Shown here in pieces: positions 1-9,274 of a stretch of 64,000 nt of DNA. Both the position numbers and the translations under genes were made by a program. Within the stretch, counting starts at the first letter, position 1, and each line of letters begins with the position of its first letter. This stretch comes from Bacillaceae bacterium JMAK1 (GTDB lineage: Bacteria; Bacillota; Bacilli; Bacillales; Marinococcaceae). The stretch is from NCBI GenBank assembly GCA_012970285.1, contig JIBW01000003.1, positions 310,001 to 374,000 of the forward strand, given 5' to 3'. The notes below the pieces were generated by a model. It worked only from the letters and a program-made list of their open reading frames with translations. It searched no databases and had not been told where the DNA came from.

Positions 1-892
1 TTGGTTCACCATTTGAAGGGAAAAACTTAGCTCTTAGGTTTGCATTCTCTTCAAGCGTTAGAGGATTACTGTATACAGGTGATTCTTCGGTAACTTCACT
101 GTTATCAGTGGAGTAGCGAATTATTCCATCAAGGTCACCCGCTGTGGTCAACTCTACTTCAATAGGTTCTGGTTGAACCCCAGGCTCCTCTGAAAACTCG
201 ATTGTATATTCTGGTCTTGGAATGTCGATATCGTTAACTTCATCGTAGATTGCCGACAAAAGAAGTGCATCGTCTAATGGGTTGCCATCAACATAAATAC
301 GATCACGTAATAAAGGTAATTCAATAATTGGTTCGATGGATGAAATTTCGTTGTATCTTAAATTTACATCTTCCAATTGGCTTAATGAGCGTAAAGGTTC
401 CACGTCGACAATGCGATTCTCTCGAACGTTTAATTCTGTTAGATAAATAAGTTCCAAAAGTGGTTCAAGTGAAGAAACGTTATTCTCTCTAATGTTTAAA
501 CTAGCAAGAGATGAATTGTTCTCAAGTGGTGCAAGATCAGTAACCTGGTTGTTTTCTAGGTTTAAATCCTCGAGTCTCTCTAATGAACCAATGTGAGTGA
601 TATCAGTAATCTTGTTGTCGGATAGATTTAAAGAGGTGAGGTTTTCAAATTTTTGTAGCCCTTCTAAATTGGTAATTTGCATTGAAGAAAGATTAAGACT
701 TGAAGCCGCAAATATGTCTTCTTGCTTAATAGGCTCACCTTCTTCAATTTGTAATTCTTCTCGCATCGCTTGTTCTAACATTGGATCTTCAAAGGTTACA
801 TTTTCACTTTGTGCAACCACGAAGGCGCCTATCCATATAGCAAGAGATAAGCCGACGAGAAGTATAAGTGGTACAATTCGCTTTCTCTTCAA
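1..892 (-). CDS. LRR/CotH-type surface protein, N-terminal part (cut by window edge)
   Basis: The reading frame stays open to the left window edge, so only about the first 297 residues are seen. The start is TTG at 892, with GGAGG 8 nt upstream. It begins with a basic N-terminus and one hydrophobic segment (signal peptide or anchor), then at least six leucine-rich repeats of the SLNLxxNxI type, then the start of a chitobiase-type (CHB_HEX_C-like) beta domain. It is a clear paralogue of the complete protein at 9275-12250: both share short identical blocks such as IDIPRPEY and VTEESPVY in the same order. By analogy a CotH kinase domain should follow outside the window. It lies downstream of secA2-slaP on the same strand. 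Function is inferred from the paralogue only. Confidence 0.8.
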   Translation of the reverse strand, partial: MKRKRIVPLILLVGLSLAIWIGAFVVAQSENVTFEDPMLEQAMREELQIEEGEPIKQEDIFAASSLNLSSMQITNLEGLQKFENLTSLNLSDNKITDITHIGSLERLEDLNLENNQVTDLAPLENNSSLASLNIRENNVSSLEPLLELIYLTELNVRENRIVDVEPLRSLSQLEDVNLRYNEISSIEPIIELPLLRDRIYVDGNPLDDALLLSAIYDEVNDIDIPRPEYTIEFSEEPGVQPEPIEVELTTAGDLDGIIRYSTDNSEVTEESPVYSNPLTLEENANLRAKFFPSNGEP

Positions 893-916
893 ATTAGTTA
901 CCTCCTAAACACTGTG

Positions 917-953
917 AAGAAGGCTGCGGAATCTTCTTTCCATCAGCCTTCTT
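917..953 (-). terminator. Possible terminator after slaP
   Basis: A 10-bp inverted repeat (AAGAAGGCTG / CAGCCTTCTT) with a 17-nt loop lies just past the slaP stop codon. The T-tract on the minus strand is short, so termination may be partial and the next gene may be read through. Confidence 0.45.
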
Positions 954-956
954 TAA

Positions 957-1874
957 TTACGATTGCTTTTGTGGCATATAGACTTTCCATTTATCTAAGG
1001 AATAGATATCCTTCTTTAGCATGCTCTTTGGGAAAATAAATACCCATGGTTTGCTCGTATTGGCTTTGACTTTTAAATCTTTAGGCGTAAAAGCAGCTTT
1101 AGCAAGAATATCGCCTTCAGCATCTTCTAATACGAGAGGAACCTTCTCTAAGTTAACGGTCTTCTCAGAGCCGTTGCGAATTAAGATAATGAGTTGAATG
1201 TCGCCACTATCTCTTTTAGCGGCTTTTAATCCTAATAAGTTTACTTCTGTCACTTTTGGACGCTCAAGACGATCTACGAGTGTTTTTAAGTCCTCTATAT
1301 CTTTATCTGGTAAGGTTTTTTGCCATTTTTCATCAAGATCAAGAGAGTGTTTGCGCTGAGATGGTTTTAATTGAAAGACAACTTTCCAACCATTTTCTGG
1401 TTTCTCGACGATGCTTAACTCTTCTTGTGTAAATGTAATAACCCAAGGGCGACTACTATTCGGTGGCAGCTTGCCCACTTCTTTTAAATTAAGTTGCTTA
1501 CGACCAATTACTTGTCCTTGGTGGTCGAGAAGTGCTAGCGTTGTTTCCTTTAACTCGATGGTTTTGTTCATGCTATGGCGTATAAAGACGGTTGCATCAA
1601 GTCCACCAGCCTCATCTTCACGCTCTTCAATCTTAATCCCTGTGATCGATAGTTGATTTGGTAGAAGTGGTGAGCATTCAATGTTTAGGAATTGAAATGA
1701 ATACATATCTTCTGTTGGTAAAGTCCAATCTGGATGAATGGATAGATCCGTTTTAATTTCATCTATGGAATTACTTTGAGTAGACTCATCGTTTAGTAGT
1801 TCCTGTGAAGAAACTGGAGTTTCATGTCCTTCTAACTGCATCTTCGTATCTTTTTTTGAAAAAAAGTTACGCAT
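957..1874 (-). CDS. slaP: SlaP, accessory Sec system S-layer assembly protein
   Basis: The product is 305 residues with no signal peptide or membrane segment, so it is probably cytoplasmic. After a low-complexity acidic N-terminus it holds two copies of a SLAP-type domain (about 47-170 and 185-300). Each copy has the hallmark motif P/A-N-(S/T)-S-(R/K)-P-W-V (residues 138-145 and 271-278). In Bacillus anthracis, SlaP works with SecA2 to export S-layer proteins. Here it overlaps the end of secA2 by 8 bp, so the two are translationally coupled. The family call rests on the duplicated motif and the secA2 context, and is fairly secure. Confidence 0.85.
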   Translation of the reverse strand: MRNFFSKKDTKMQLEGHETPVSSQELLNDESTQSNSIDEIKTDLSIHPDWTLPTEDMYSFQFLNIECSPLLPNQLSITGIKIEEREDEAGGLDATVFIRHSMNKTIELKETTLALLDHQGQVIGRKQLNLKEVGKLPPNSSRPWVITFTQEELSIVEKPENGWKVVFQLKPSQRKHSLDLDEKWQKTLPDKDIEDLKTLVDRLERPKVTEVNLLGLKAAKRDSGDIQLIILIRNGSEKTVNLEKVPLVLEDAEGDILAKAAFTPKDLKVKANTSKPWVFIFPKSMLKKDIYSLDKWKVYMPQKQS

Positions 1875-4245
1875 GATTCTTCACTCCTTTGGTCACTTGT
1901 GTAAGTGGTCGTAATATCCGAGCTAAATACGTTGTGGCATCATGTTCAATTCTGTTATACATTTGAGTGAAAAGCTCATAACCTTCTTTATTGTAAGTTC
2001 GTAGCGGGTCTTCTTGACCATACGATCGTAAATTAATTCCTTCTTTTAATTTAGCCATATCTTCAAGTTGTTTTAACCAATAAGAATCAATAACATTTAG
2101 TAGAACTTTACGAGCTTGAGCCTGAACACCACTTTTCTCATGTAGCGGTCCTAAAAGTGTTAAATAATCATTTAAAGCACGTAACCGAATACCTTGTAGA
2201 TCTTTAGCTTCTTCAATGTTGTTAAATTCATAATTAGATAGAGTAGGAATCAACATCGTTAACGTTTCTTTCAATTGATCCAAGTCCCAGTTTTCAGGTA
2301 CTTCATCTTGAGAAGTGTGCTCATCTACAAGGTGTTTAGATGAAGATGTTAAGCTTTCAATCCAAAGTGATAGTGGATCTTCTGAAGTAATCACTTTATC
2401 ACGCCACTCATAGACCACTTTGCGTTGATCATAAATAACATTATCCAGCTTTAAGTTATATTCGCGAATCGAGAAGTTTCCTTGCTCACTCATGTCTTGT
2501 GACTTGTCAATAAGAATTCCAGCTTCTTCATTTGAAATGATCCCATCATTATTTACGTTTAACTTAGGGCTTAACTCATCAATGTCTTCTCGAGCGAAGC
2601 GTTGCACCATATCATCTTCTAGGGAAATATAAAACTGCGTTTCACCAGGGTCGCCTTGTCTGCCTGCGCGTCCCTTTAATTGGTTATCAATACGTCGACT
2701 TTCATGTCGCTCTGTACCAAGAATGAAAAGTCCACCGAGTTCAGCAACGCTTTCTCCCAACATAATATCGGTTCCACGTCCAGCCATGTTCGTTGCGATG
2801 GTTACTTGACCTTTTTGTCCTGCAAGAGAGATTAATTGCACTTCGTTTTCGACACTCTTTGCATTTAATAACTCATAAGGGACTTCGACTTCGTCTAAGT
2901 AAGAAGCCACCGTTTCTGATTGAATGATTGAGCTTGTTCCTACTATTACAGGCTGGCCTTTTGTATGCAACGATTTAACTTTTTTAGCAACCGCAGAATA
3001 TTTATGAGCGCTAGTTAGGAAGATAATGTCCCTATGATCAACTCGAATTCGTTCTTTATTGGATGGAATTTGTATAACATCCATTCCATAAAGTTGCTGT
3101 AATTCTTCTTCTTCTGTTTTAGCTGTACCCGTCATCCCAGAAAGTGTTGGGTACATACGGAAGTAATTCTGAACTGTAATAGTTGCTTGAGTTTTATTTT
3201 CTTGTGTGATCTCCAAGTCTTCTTTTGCTTCAATGGCTTGGTGCAAGCCTTCTCCTAAGCTACGCCCTTCCATAATGCGACCAGTGAACATATCGACGAG
3301 TTTAATGGTATCTTCATCAACGATATAATCAACATCTTTATGGAACATTGCTTTGGCACGAAGAGCTTGAAGAACAAAGTGGTGAAGAACATGGTGGTCT
3401 AAGTCATACAAATTGTCGATACCAAAAGCACGCTCTACTTTTGTAATCCCTATATCAGTTAAATTAACTGATCGCGCAATTCGATCAAAGGTGTAATCTT
3501 TATCTTCTTGAAATGAACGAGCCATTCGTGCGCAAACATAGTATAAATTAGGATGAACGGTCGTTTTACCTGCAATAACGAGAGGGGTTTTTGCCTCATC
3601 AATTAATACAGAATCAATTTCATCGATGATTGCAAAATGAAATGGTCTTTGAACACGATCAGTATGAGTAGTGGCCATATTATCTCTAAGATAATCGAAA
3701 CCGAATTCACTACCTACTCCATATGTAATATCTGCATGATATGCTTTCGTTTTGTCTTCTGGAGATAATTGAGAATGATTCAACCCAACAGTTAGTCCTA
3801 AAAATTGATGGACTTTGCCGATCGTTTCAAAGTCGCGTTTGGCTAAGTAGTCATTAACGGTAATTACATGTACGCCTTTGCCTTCAAGCGCCCTTAAGTA
3901 ACTAGGTAAGGCAGCGACAAGCGTTTTTCCTTCACCAGTCCCCATTTCTGCCACGTCGCCTTGACTAATTGCTAGTCCACCAAATAATTGGACATCGTAT
4001 GGTCGCATACCAATTACTCGAGTTGCAGCTTCTCTTACAGCAGCAAATGCTTCTGGGGTAATTGTTTCAAGGGTTTCTCCGTTTTGGAGTCGGGCTTTAA
4101 GGTGGCTTGTTACTTCTTGAAACTGATCATCTGTATAGTTGTGATAAGTTGATTCTAATTCGTTAACAGTTTGAGTGATTTTCTCAAATTTTTTAATTTG
4201 TTTTTGCTGGTGGTCTGGAATAAACTTTTTCACAGCTGAAAACAT
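1867..4245 (-). CDS. secA2: Accessory preprotein translocase ATPase SecA2
   Basis: A SecA-family motor of 792 residues. The start is ATG at 4245 with GAGGAGGAAG just upstream; an ATG 18 nt further upstream falls inside that SD. Walker A (GTGEGKT) is at about 102-108, the Walker B-like DEID at about 208-211, and the helicase motif GRGTDI is present, so the ATPase looks intact. It lacks the C-terminal cysteine SEC-C zinc motif that the housekeeping SecA at 32437-34950 carries, and is about 45 residues shorter. The overlap with slaP and the surrounding surface-protein genes mark it as the accessory SecA that exports a subset of proteins, probably S-layer or SLH proteins. Confidence 0.93.
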   Translation of the reverse strand: MFSAVKKFIPDHQQKQIKKFEKITQTVNELESTYHNYTDDQFQEVTSHLKARLQNGETLETITPEAFAAVREAATRVIGMRPYDVQLFGGLAISQGDVAEMGTGEGKTLVAALPSYLRALEGKGVHVITVNDYLAKRDFETIGKVHQFLGLTVGLNHSQLSPEDKTKAYHADITYGVGSEFGFDYLRDNMATTHTDRVQRPFHFAIIDEIDSVLIDEAKTPLVIAGKTTVHPNLYYVCARMARSFQEDKDYTFDRIARSVNLTDIGITKVERAFGIDNLYDLDHHVLHHFVLQALRAKAMFHKDVDYIVDEDTIKLVDMFTGRIMEGRSLGEGLHQAIEAKEDLEITQENKTQATITVQNYFRMYPTLSGMTGTAKTEEEELQQLYGMDVIQIPSNKERIRVDHRDIIFLTSAHKYSAVAKKVKSLHTKGQPVIVGTSSIIQSETVASYLDEVEVPYELLNAKSVENEVQLISLAGQKGQVTIATNMAGRGTDIMLGESVAELGGLFILGTERHESRRIDNQLKGRAGRQGDPGETQFYISLEDDMVQRFAREDIDELSPKLNVNNDGIISNEEAGILIDKSQDMSEQGNFSIREYNLKLDNVIYDQRKVVYEWRDKVITSEDPLSLWIESLTSSSKHLVDEHTSQDEVPENWDLDQLKETLTMLIPTLSNYEFNNIEEAKDLQGIRLRALNDYLTLLGPLHEKSGVQAQARKVLLNVIDSYWLKQLEDMAKLKEGINLRSYGQEDPLRTYNKEGYELFTQMYNRIEHDATTYLARILRPLTQVTKGVKNHA

Positions 4246-4298
4246 GTTATACTTCCTCCTCATTGTTTCCGATAAGACAAAACCAAAAATTCGGGATG

Positions 4299-5114
4299 TT
4301 AGTCAACACTCTCTTCTAGAAATTGTTGATAGAAATTTAGTGTGTCGTCCCCGAAATTAGTAATGAGGTTTCTAGATGGTGCAAATGCCATTTCCATCGC
4401 ATCTTGTGCACTTTCATCATCGCCCATTTCTCGATAGGCTTGGCTTTGTAAGTAATAAATTGACGCATCATCTGGAGAGAGCGTCGTTAGTTGATCGTAA
4501 ATTTCAATACTTTCTTCAAAGTTGCCGACGTTGTGGTGTGCTCTTGCAATTGTAAAGAACCCATCGCTCCCTAATTCCTCATCATTTGCAGTTTCCGCCC
4601 ATTCAAAAATCATCTCTGCTCCACGTTCTACGTCACGTCCAGACTCCATTAGTGCACGAGCTAACCTTAATGTACGGGTGTGATCTAAAGGGTCTGATTC
4701 ATATTGCTCAGAAAAGGTTTGGATGGCATCGGTTACTAATTCTTCAGAGTTAGAGAAAGGACTTTCGATGTGCGCAAGCAGAGCATCGTAATAGAGATTT
4801 GTAAAAGGTGCAGCTTCTTCTGGCTCTTCATCCACCCAATCTCTAAAGAAAACAATCCATTCATTATAGTGACCAGCATCTAAATCGTCAGCGATAATGC
4901 TTGAAATATGACTTGTCGATAGTTGATCAAGTTGTGTTAAATCAGACATGTTATACATTACAGATTCATTTAAAGTGAAGTCATCGTCCTCTTCATATCC
5001 GAACTGTTCAAGATCAACTTCACGTTCATTAGAGAGATGGCGTTCCATTCCCATAGTTGAACAGCCGGTAAGAAATAGTACCGACGAGAGGAAAATCGGA
5101 ATACATTTATTCAT
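4299..5114 (-). CDS. TPR-containing lipoprotein upstream of secA2
   Basis: The predicted product is 271 residues with a lipoprotein signal peptide ending in LTGC. An acidic region and helix-turn-helix repeats of TPR type follow, clearest at about 175-250 (DGFFTIARAHHNVGNF and ASIYYLQSQAYREMGD). Of two adjacent ATG codons, the second (5114) has better spacing (6 nt) from GGAG. It is 53 bp upstream of secA2 on the same strand with no terminator between, so co-transcription is likely. It should be anchored to the outer face of the membrane, where it could bind substrates or wall partners of the SecA2 pathway; that role is inference from position. Confidence 0.75.
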   Translation of the reverse strand: MNKCIPIFLSSVLFLTGCSTMGMERHLSNEREVDLEQFGYEEDDDFTLNESVMYNMSDLTQLDQLSTSHISSIIADDLDAGHYNEWIVFFRDWVDEEPEEAAPFTNLYYDALLAHIESPFSNSEELVTDAIQTFSEQYESDPLDHTRTLRLARALMESGRDVERGAEMIFEWAETANDEELGSDGFFTIARAHHNVGNFEESIEIYDQLTTLSPDDASIYYLQSQAYREMGDDESAQDAMEMAFAPSRNLITNFGDDTLNFYQQFLEESVD

Positions 5115-5117
5115 CAT

Positions 5118-5435
5118 AATCTCCTTTAATTATATAAGGTCTACACGGAGGTGAATCTAGTTTTCTACATCTAATTTAGTGTATAAGAATTACATAAAAA
5201 AGAAAAGGTCATTCAAAAGATCTTTAAAGTTCTGACAATGGATTTGACGTTATTTGCCGTGTCGAGTTTCATCTAATTATTCATATTGATGGTACATGCT
5301 CAATTTTTTTGTAATATAACTGTTACCTTATGACAATGTTTTCCATGATATGCTATAATGCGAGCATATTTAACTAGGAAAAACGGAGGAGGGAAGGTTA
5401 GGTACAATTACATAAACAAAGGAGTTTTGGCACAA
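5118..5435. other. Divergent intergenic region between TPR lipoprotein and amidase
   Basis: About 318 bp without a gene. It must hold promoters for both divergent units. On the + strand a good promoter is visible at 5330-5359. No convincing minus-strand promoter, riboswitch or repeat was recognised. Confidence 0.6.
5330..5359 (+). promoter_or_regulatory. Sigma-A-type promoter of the amidase gene
   Basis: ATGACA at 5330-5335, an 18-bp spacer, and TATAAT at 5354-5359 preceded by TG (extended -10). Transcription would begin around 5366, which excludes the upstream ATG at 5358 as a start codon. Confidence 0.65.
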
Positions 5436-7478
5436 ATGCGTAGAAGTATCATGCTTTTTGCTCTAGTAGCAGTCGTTCTATGCGTACCATGGCTTGATTT
5501 GACGAAAGGTTCGATTTTCCAACCGGAAACGGTTGAAGCTGCTACTTTAGATGTGCCTTTTGAAGGAACGGTAGCCGTTGCTTCAGCTTTGAACGTTCGA
5601 TCAGGTCCTGGCACAACGTTCGGTCGAGTTGGTCAACTCCGTAATGGGACGACAGTTAAAGTTGTAAGTATTCATAGTCAAGGTGAATGGTATGAAGTAG
5701 AAATGAGTAACGGTACAGGATTTGTACATAGTAGTTACATCACGAATAAAACAAGCCTTGTGCCAGATGATGATAAAAAAGAAGTTATTGATCGTGCAAT
5801 CGTAACGTCGAATACGCTAGTAGTGCGTGACCAACCAAGCGGAAGTGCGACAATACTTGGACGATTAACTTCAGGTACAGAAGTAGAGATTTTAGAATAT
5901 CAAGAGAATTCTCGTTGGGTCTTGGTCAATCATAATAATGGTGTTGCGTATACTCATCTTGATCATCTTCAAATTGAAGAGACAAGTTCTACCCCTCCTC
6001 CAGAAAATGAGAGTCCAGAGCTTGATCGCATTACTTCAATTGGAATTGTGACTCATCATAATTTGGCAATCCGTAGTTTAGCAAGTGGTTCGTCAAGTCG
6101 TGTTGGAGGGGCGACAACTGGTGATGCATTAGAAGTATATGGAGAAGTGAATGGTGGACCGTGGGTGAAAGTGAAATTTAATAATACGGACGCTTATACC
6201 CATAGCAATTATTTAACATTTCTTGATGTTGCTGATTCTTCGTTACCGATTGTTGAACGAGGAACAGTAAATCATAACAACTTGGCTGTACGAATAAGCC
6301 CTAGTGGATCATCGGAACGAATCGGTACATTAGTACGTGGAGATTCAGTGCTTATACATGAACGAGTAGGTAGTGGTCCTTGGGTAAAGATTACATATAA
6401 AGGCGGAGTGGCGTACACACATCGCGATTATTTAAGAATTCAAGATAGTGATGAGCCACCTACAAGCCCAGAGCCTCCCGAGCTTGTTCCGGAACCTGTT
6501 GAAGAACTTGGTGAAATTGTAGCAAGAGGTGTTGTAAACACAAGCTCGAGATTGGCGGTTCGAGTAACACCGAGTGGTTCTGCACAATCGCTTGGACACC
6601 TAGTAAATGGAAATGTTGTTGAGATTTATGAATTTGTAAATGGTGGACCATGGGTGAAGATTGTATATGACGGACAGGTTGCATTTACACATGCGGATCA
6701 TCTGAATGTTACACAAGTAGGAGAAGCGATTGAATCGGCAAGCGTGACTCATCATAACCTTGTTGTACGAAGTGGTCCTGGAGCGAGTCACAACATTATT
6801 CATCGATTACCACGAGGTACTCAAGTGCAAATCTATGAATATGTGAATGCAGGACCGTGGGTTAAAATATCCTTCCCTGGTGGAGAAGGCTATACGAGCG
6901 TTGAACACTTAGCTATTGGTTCAACAGGAAGTGGTCCTCTTGCAGGAAGAACAATCGTTGTTGATGCAGGTCATGGTGGTCACGATTCAGGAGCAACTGG
7001 CAATGGTCTAGTTGAAAAAACGATTAATCTACAAGTATCAAGAGAGCTTGCGAATCGGTTAGAGCGTGACGGTGCAAATGTCATTATGACGAGAGCTAAT
7101 GATACGTTCATTGAATTAGTGGAACGTGCGCGCATTGCCAATCGGGCTAGCGCAGACCTGTTTATTAGCGTCCATGCAAATGCATTCCCTGCAGCAACAG
7201 CGAGAGGTGCAGAGACGTTCTATCACCCAAATGATGGGCCTGATAGCCGCAGGTTAGCTACTGCGCTTCAGAATCGACTTGTTCGTGATACCGGAATGGT
7301 GCATCGTAGAGTCGATCCTGCAAACTTCTCTGTATTAAGAAATACGAATATGACAGCATCATTAATTGAGCTTGGTTTTGTGACTAATGTGGGGGATGCG
7401 AGTATTATGCGTCAACCGGGTTATCCAGCGCGTGCTGGGGAAGCACTTTACCAAGGGGTTTTGGACTTCTATCGTTAA
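5436..7478 (+). CDS. N-acetylmuramoyl-L-alanine amidase with six SH3b repeats
   Basis: A secreted wall hydrolase of 680 residues. The start ATG at 5436 follows AAAGGAG; the longer frame from 5358 begins inside the promoter. After a signal peptide (cleavage likely after VEAA, near 36) there are six bacterial SH3 domains of about 60 residues, most ending in GxAYTHxxxL-like motifs, which should bind peptidoglycan. The C-terminal Amidase_3 domain (about 502-680) has the zinc ligands His in DAGHGG, Glu in GLVEK and His in SVHAN, plus the catalytic Glu in LIELGF. All key residues are present, so it should be active. It sits between secA2 and an SLH protein and may remodel wall during surface-layer assembly. 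Confidence 0.92.
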   Translation: MRRSIMLFALVAVVLCVPWLDLTKGSIFQPETVEAATLDVPFEGTVAVASALNVRSGPGTTFGRVGQLRNGTTVKVVSIHSQGEWYEVEMSNGTGFVHSSYITNKTSLVPDDDKKEVIDRAIVTSNTLVVRDQPSGSATILGRLTSGTEVEILEYQENSRWVLVNHNNGVAYTHLDHLQIEETSSTPPPENESPELDRITSIGIVTHHNLAIRSLASGSSSRVGGATTGDALEVYGEVNGGPWVKVKFNNTDAYTHSNYLTFLDVADSSLPIVERGTVNHNNLAVRISPSGSSERIGTLVRGDSVLIHERVGSGPWVKITYKGGVAYTHRDYLRIQDSDEPPTSPEPPELVPEPVEELGEIVARGVVNTSSRLAVRVTPSGSAQSLGHLVNGNVVEIYEFVNGGPWVKIVYDGQVAFTHADHLNVTQVGEAIESASVTHHNLVVRSGPGASHNIIHRLPRGTQVQIYEYVNAGPWVKISFPGGEGYTSVEHLAIGSTGSGPLAGRTIVVDAGHGGHDSGATGNGLVEKTINLQVSRELANRLERDGANVIMTRANDTFIELVERARIANRASADLFISVHANAFPAATARGAETFYHPNDGPDSRRLATALQNRLVRDTGMVHRRVDPANFSVLRNTNMTASLIELGFVTNVGDASIMRQPGYPARAGEALYQGVLDFYR

Positions 7479-7526
7479 TCTAAAGCATGCCTTGATAAGA
7501 AGATAGAAAATAAATGTACGTTTATC

Positions 7527-7563
7527 AAATGGTATGACTCTTAATGAGTCATACCATTTTTTT
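7527..7563 (+). terminator. Terminator after the amidase gene
   Basis: A 14-bp stem (AATGGTATGACTC and its complement) with a 5-nt loop, followed by a run of T. Confidence 0.9.
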
Positions 7564-7722
7564 ATGTGAAACGTACTTCATTAGTGGATAGCACAAATCA
7601 ATATACCGAATTCATTCTTTACAAGGCTGATAATGCTTTCTTTATCGACAGAGAGAGCATTTCTTTACCTCAAGACTAGTAATATTTGTTATTATGAAAG
7701 AAAGAAATGGAGGCGTAATGTA

Positions 7723-9207
7723 GTGAAAAAGCTTATAGGCATTAGTATGATCGGTGCTATTGTGTTTACTTCGCCGTTATTAGAAGCAAAAGCAAGCTCT
7801 TTTGAAGATGTGACAAGTGCACATTGGGCACACGAAGAAATAAATTACATATTAGAAGAAGAAATCATTACAGGATACTCAGACGGTACATTTCGTCCAA
7901 CAAACACCATTTCCAGATCTCAAACGGCAGTGATGTTAGATCGGGCTTTGGATTTAGATGATGTTACAGAGTATCGAGAATACAATGACGTAAATGAATC
8001 CCACCAAAACTATGATGCAATTCAAAGGGTAAGTGAGGCAGGGGTGATGACTGGGGGATCGGATGGTTCTTTTCGTCCATCAGAAACCTTGACTCGTGCT
8101 CAAATGAGTGCAGTGCTTACAAGAGCTTTTGAATTAGAAGCAGATCGTTCTGTTGAATTTAAAGACTTAAATGAATCACATTGGGCTTATGAAGAAATTG
8201 CTCCTGTTGTTACAAATTATATCTCTACAGGTAAAAATGATGGCACGTATAGTCCGAGTGAACATGTTAGTCGTGCGCAATTTAGTATTTTTATGGCAAG
8301 GGCTCTAAATGAAGATTTTCGAACGTCTTCAACCAATGAAACTTTTTACGGAGGAGATTGGACATTCGATGGTATTAGTATCGGTGATTCGCTAGAAGAT
8401 GTTCAACGATTTCATGGCGAACCAGAAGAAATCCTAGATAGTGAGTATGGGTTTCGTTGGCATGTTTATCATGACGAATGGGATCGCTATATACAGTACG
8501 GAATTGAAGATGGGACAGTCGTTGCAGCGTTATCCCCTCAAGAACGGTGGCGTGCAAGTGGAGAAATTAGTAAAGGAACTAATAAAACAGACGTACGAGA
8601 ACAATATGGAAGTCCGGAATCAATAATCGTAAAGGACAGTATGCGTTATCGCGTTGATAATGGACATAAAGATCTGTTCTCCGTAAACGATCACCTTGTA
8701 ACATTTTATTATGATTCACACAATGATAATGAAGTTTCTAGTGTGTTTATCATTGATGAAACGGTAGAAGATGCTTATGATCAATACTATCCAGACGCAA
8801 CAGGTACAGTTCGTAACACATACGAAACTCAAATTGTTTATCTCGCAAATGCTGTACGTGCGTCTCACGATTTAGACTCGCTAGAGCGTTTAGATGATGC
8901 ATCAGAAACTGCCTTAAACCATAGTCGAGACATGGCAAGGCATAATTACTTTAGTCATACAAACCGTGAAGGCCTTAGTCCATTTGATCGAATGGACGCT
9001 GATGGAGTAGAGTACCGTTCAGCGGCAGAAAATTTGGCTAGAGGTCAAGTTCGACCATTGGATGCCATTGAGGGATGGATGAATTCTGATAAGGGTCATC
9101 GCGAAGCACTTCTTGGGAACTATACTCATACAGGTGTAGGGATTGCATTTGATGAATCACGTAACAATCGCCCATATTACACCCAGCTTTATTATACGTT
9201 GCCATAA
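7723..9207 (+). CDS. S-layer-homology protein with C-terminal CAP domain
   Basis: A 494-residue surface protein starting at GTG 7723, with GGAGG 9 nt upstream; the longer frame from 7633 has no SD. A signal peptide is followed by three SLH domains (about 27-76, 86-140 and 146-198; motifs GYSDGTFRP, GGSDGSFRP and GKNDGTYSP) that should bind pyruvylated secondary wall polymer. A CAP-associated domain (about 215-350) follows, then a CAP/SCP-like domain (about 368-494) with HNYFSH, AAENLA and HREALL motifs. CAP proteins have varied roles, so the enzymatic function is unknown. It is a natural candidate substrate of SecA2/SlaP, as S-layer proteins are in B. anthracis. Confidence 0.88.
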   Translation: MKKLIGISMIGAIVFTSPLLEAKASSFEDVTSAHWAHEEINYILEEEIITGYSDGTFRPTNTISRSQTAVMLDRALDLDDVTEYREYNDVNESHQNYDAIQRVSEAGVMTGGSDGSFRPSETLTRAQMSAVLTRAFELEADRSVEFKDLNESHWAYEEIAPVVTNYISTGKNDGTYSPSEHVSRAQFSIFMARALNEDFRTSSTNETFYGGDWTFDGISIGDSLEDVQRFHGEPEEILDSEYGFRWHVYHDEWDRYIQYGIEDGTVVAALSPQERWRASGEISKGTNKTDVREQYGSPESIIVKDSMRYRVDNGHKDLFSVNDHLVTFYYDSHNDNEVSSVFIIDETVEDAYDQYYPDATGTVRNTYETQIVYLANAVRASHDLDSLERLDDASETALNHSRDMARHNYFSHTNREGLSPFDRMDADGVEYRSAAENLARGQVRPLDAIEGWMNSDKGHREALLGNYTHTGVGIAFDESRNNRPYYTQLYYTLP

Positions 9208-9223
9208 ACAACGACTTAAATCC

Positions 9224-9267
9224 AAAAAAGCTAGGAGGTGCACTAAAGTGCATCTCCTAGCTTTTTC
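9224..9267. terminator. Bidirectional terminator between convergent genes
   Basis: A long perfect stem (GCTAGGAGGTGCAC / GTGCATCTCCTAGC with one bulge) flanked by A6 and T5. It serves both the SLH-CAP gene on the + strand and the CotH protein gene on the - strand. Confidence 0.9.
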
Positions 9268-9274
9268 ATATCTG

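Noticed and set aside
5358-5435. N-terminal extension of the amidase frame
   Set aside because: It begins inside the -10 box of the promoter and lacks an SD; a signal peptide begins at 5436.
5560-6920. Tandem DNA repeat in the amidase gene
   Set aside because: The periodicity is due to six SH3b protein domains; the DNA copies are diverged.
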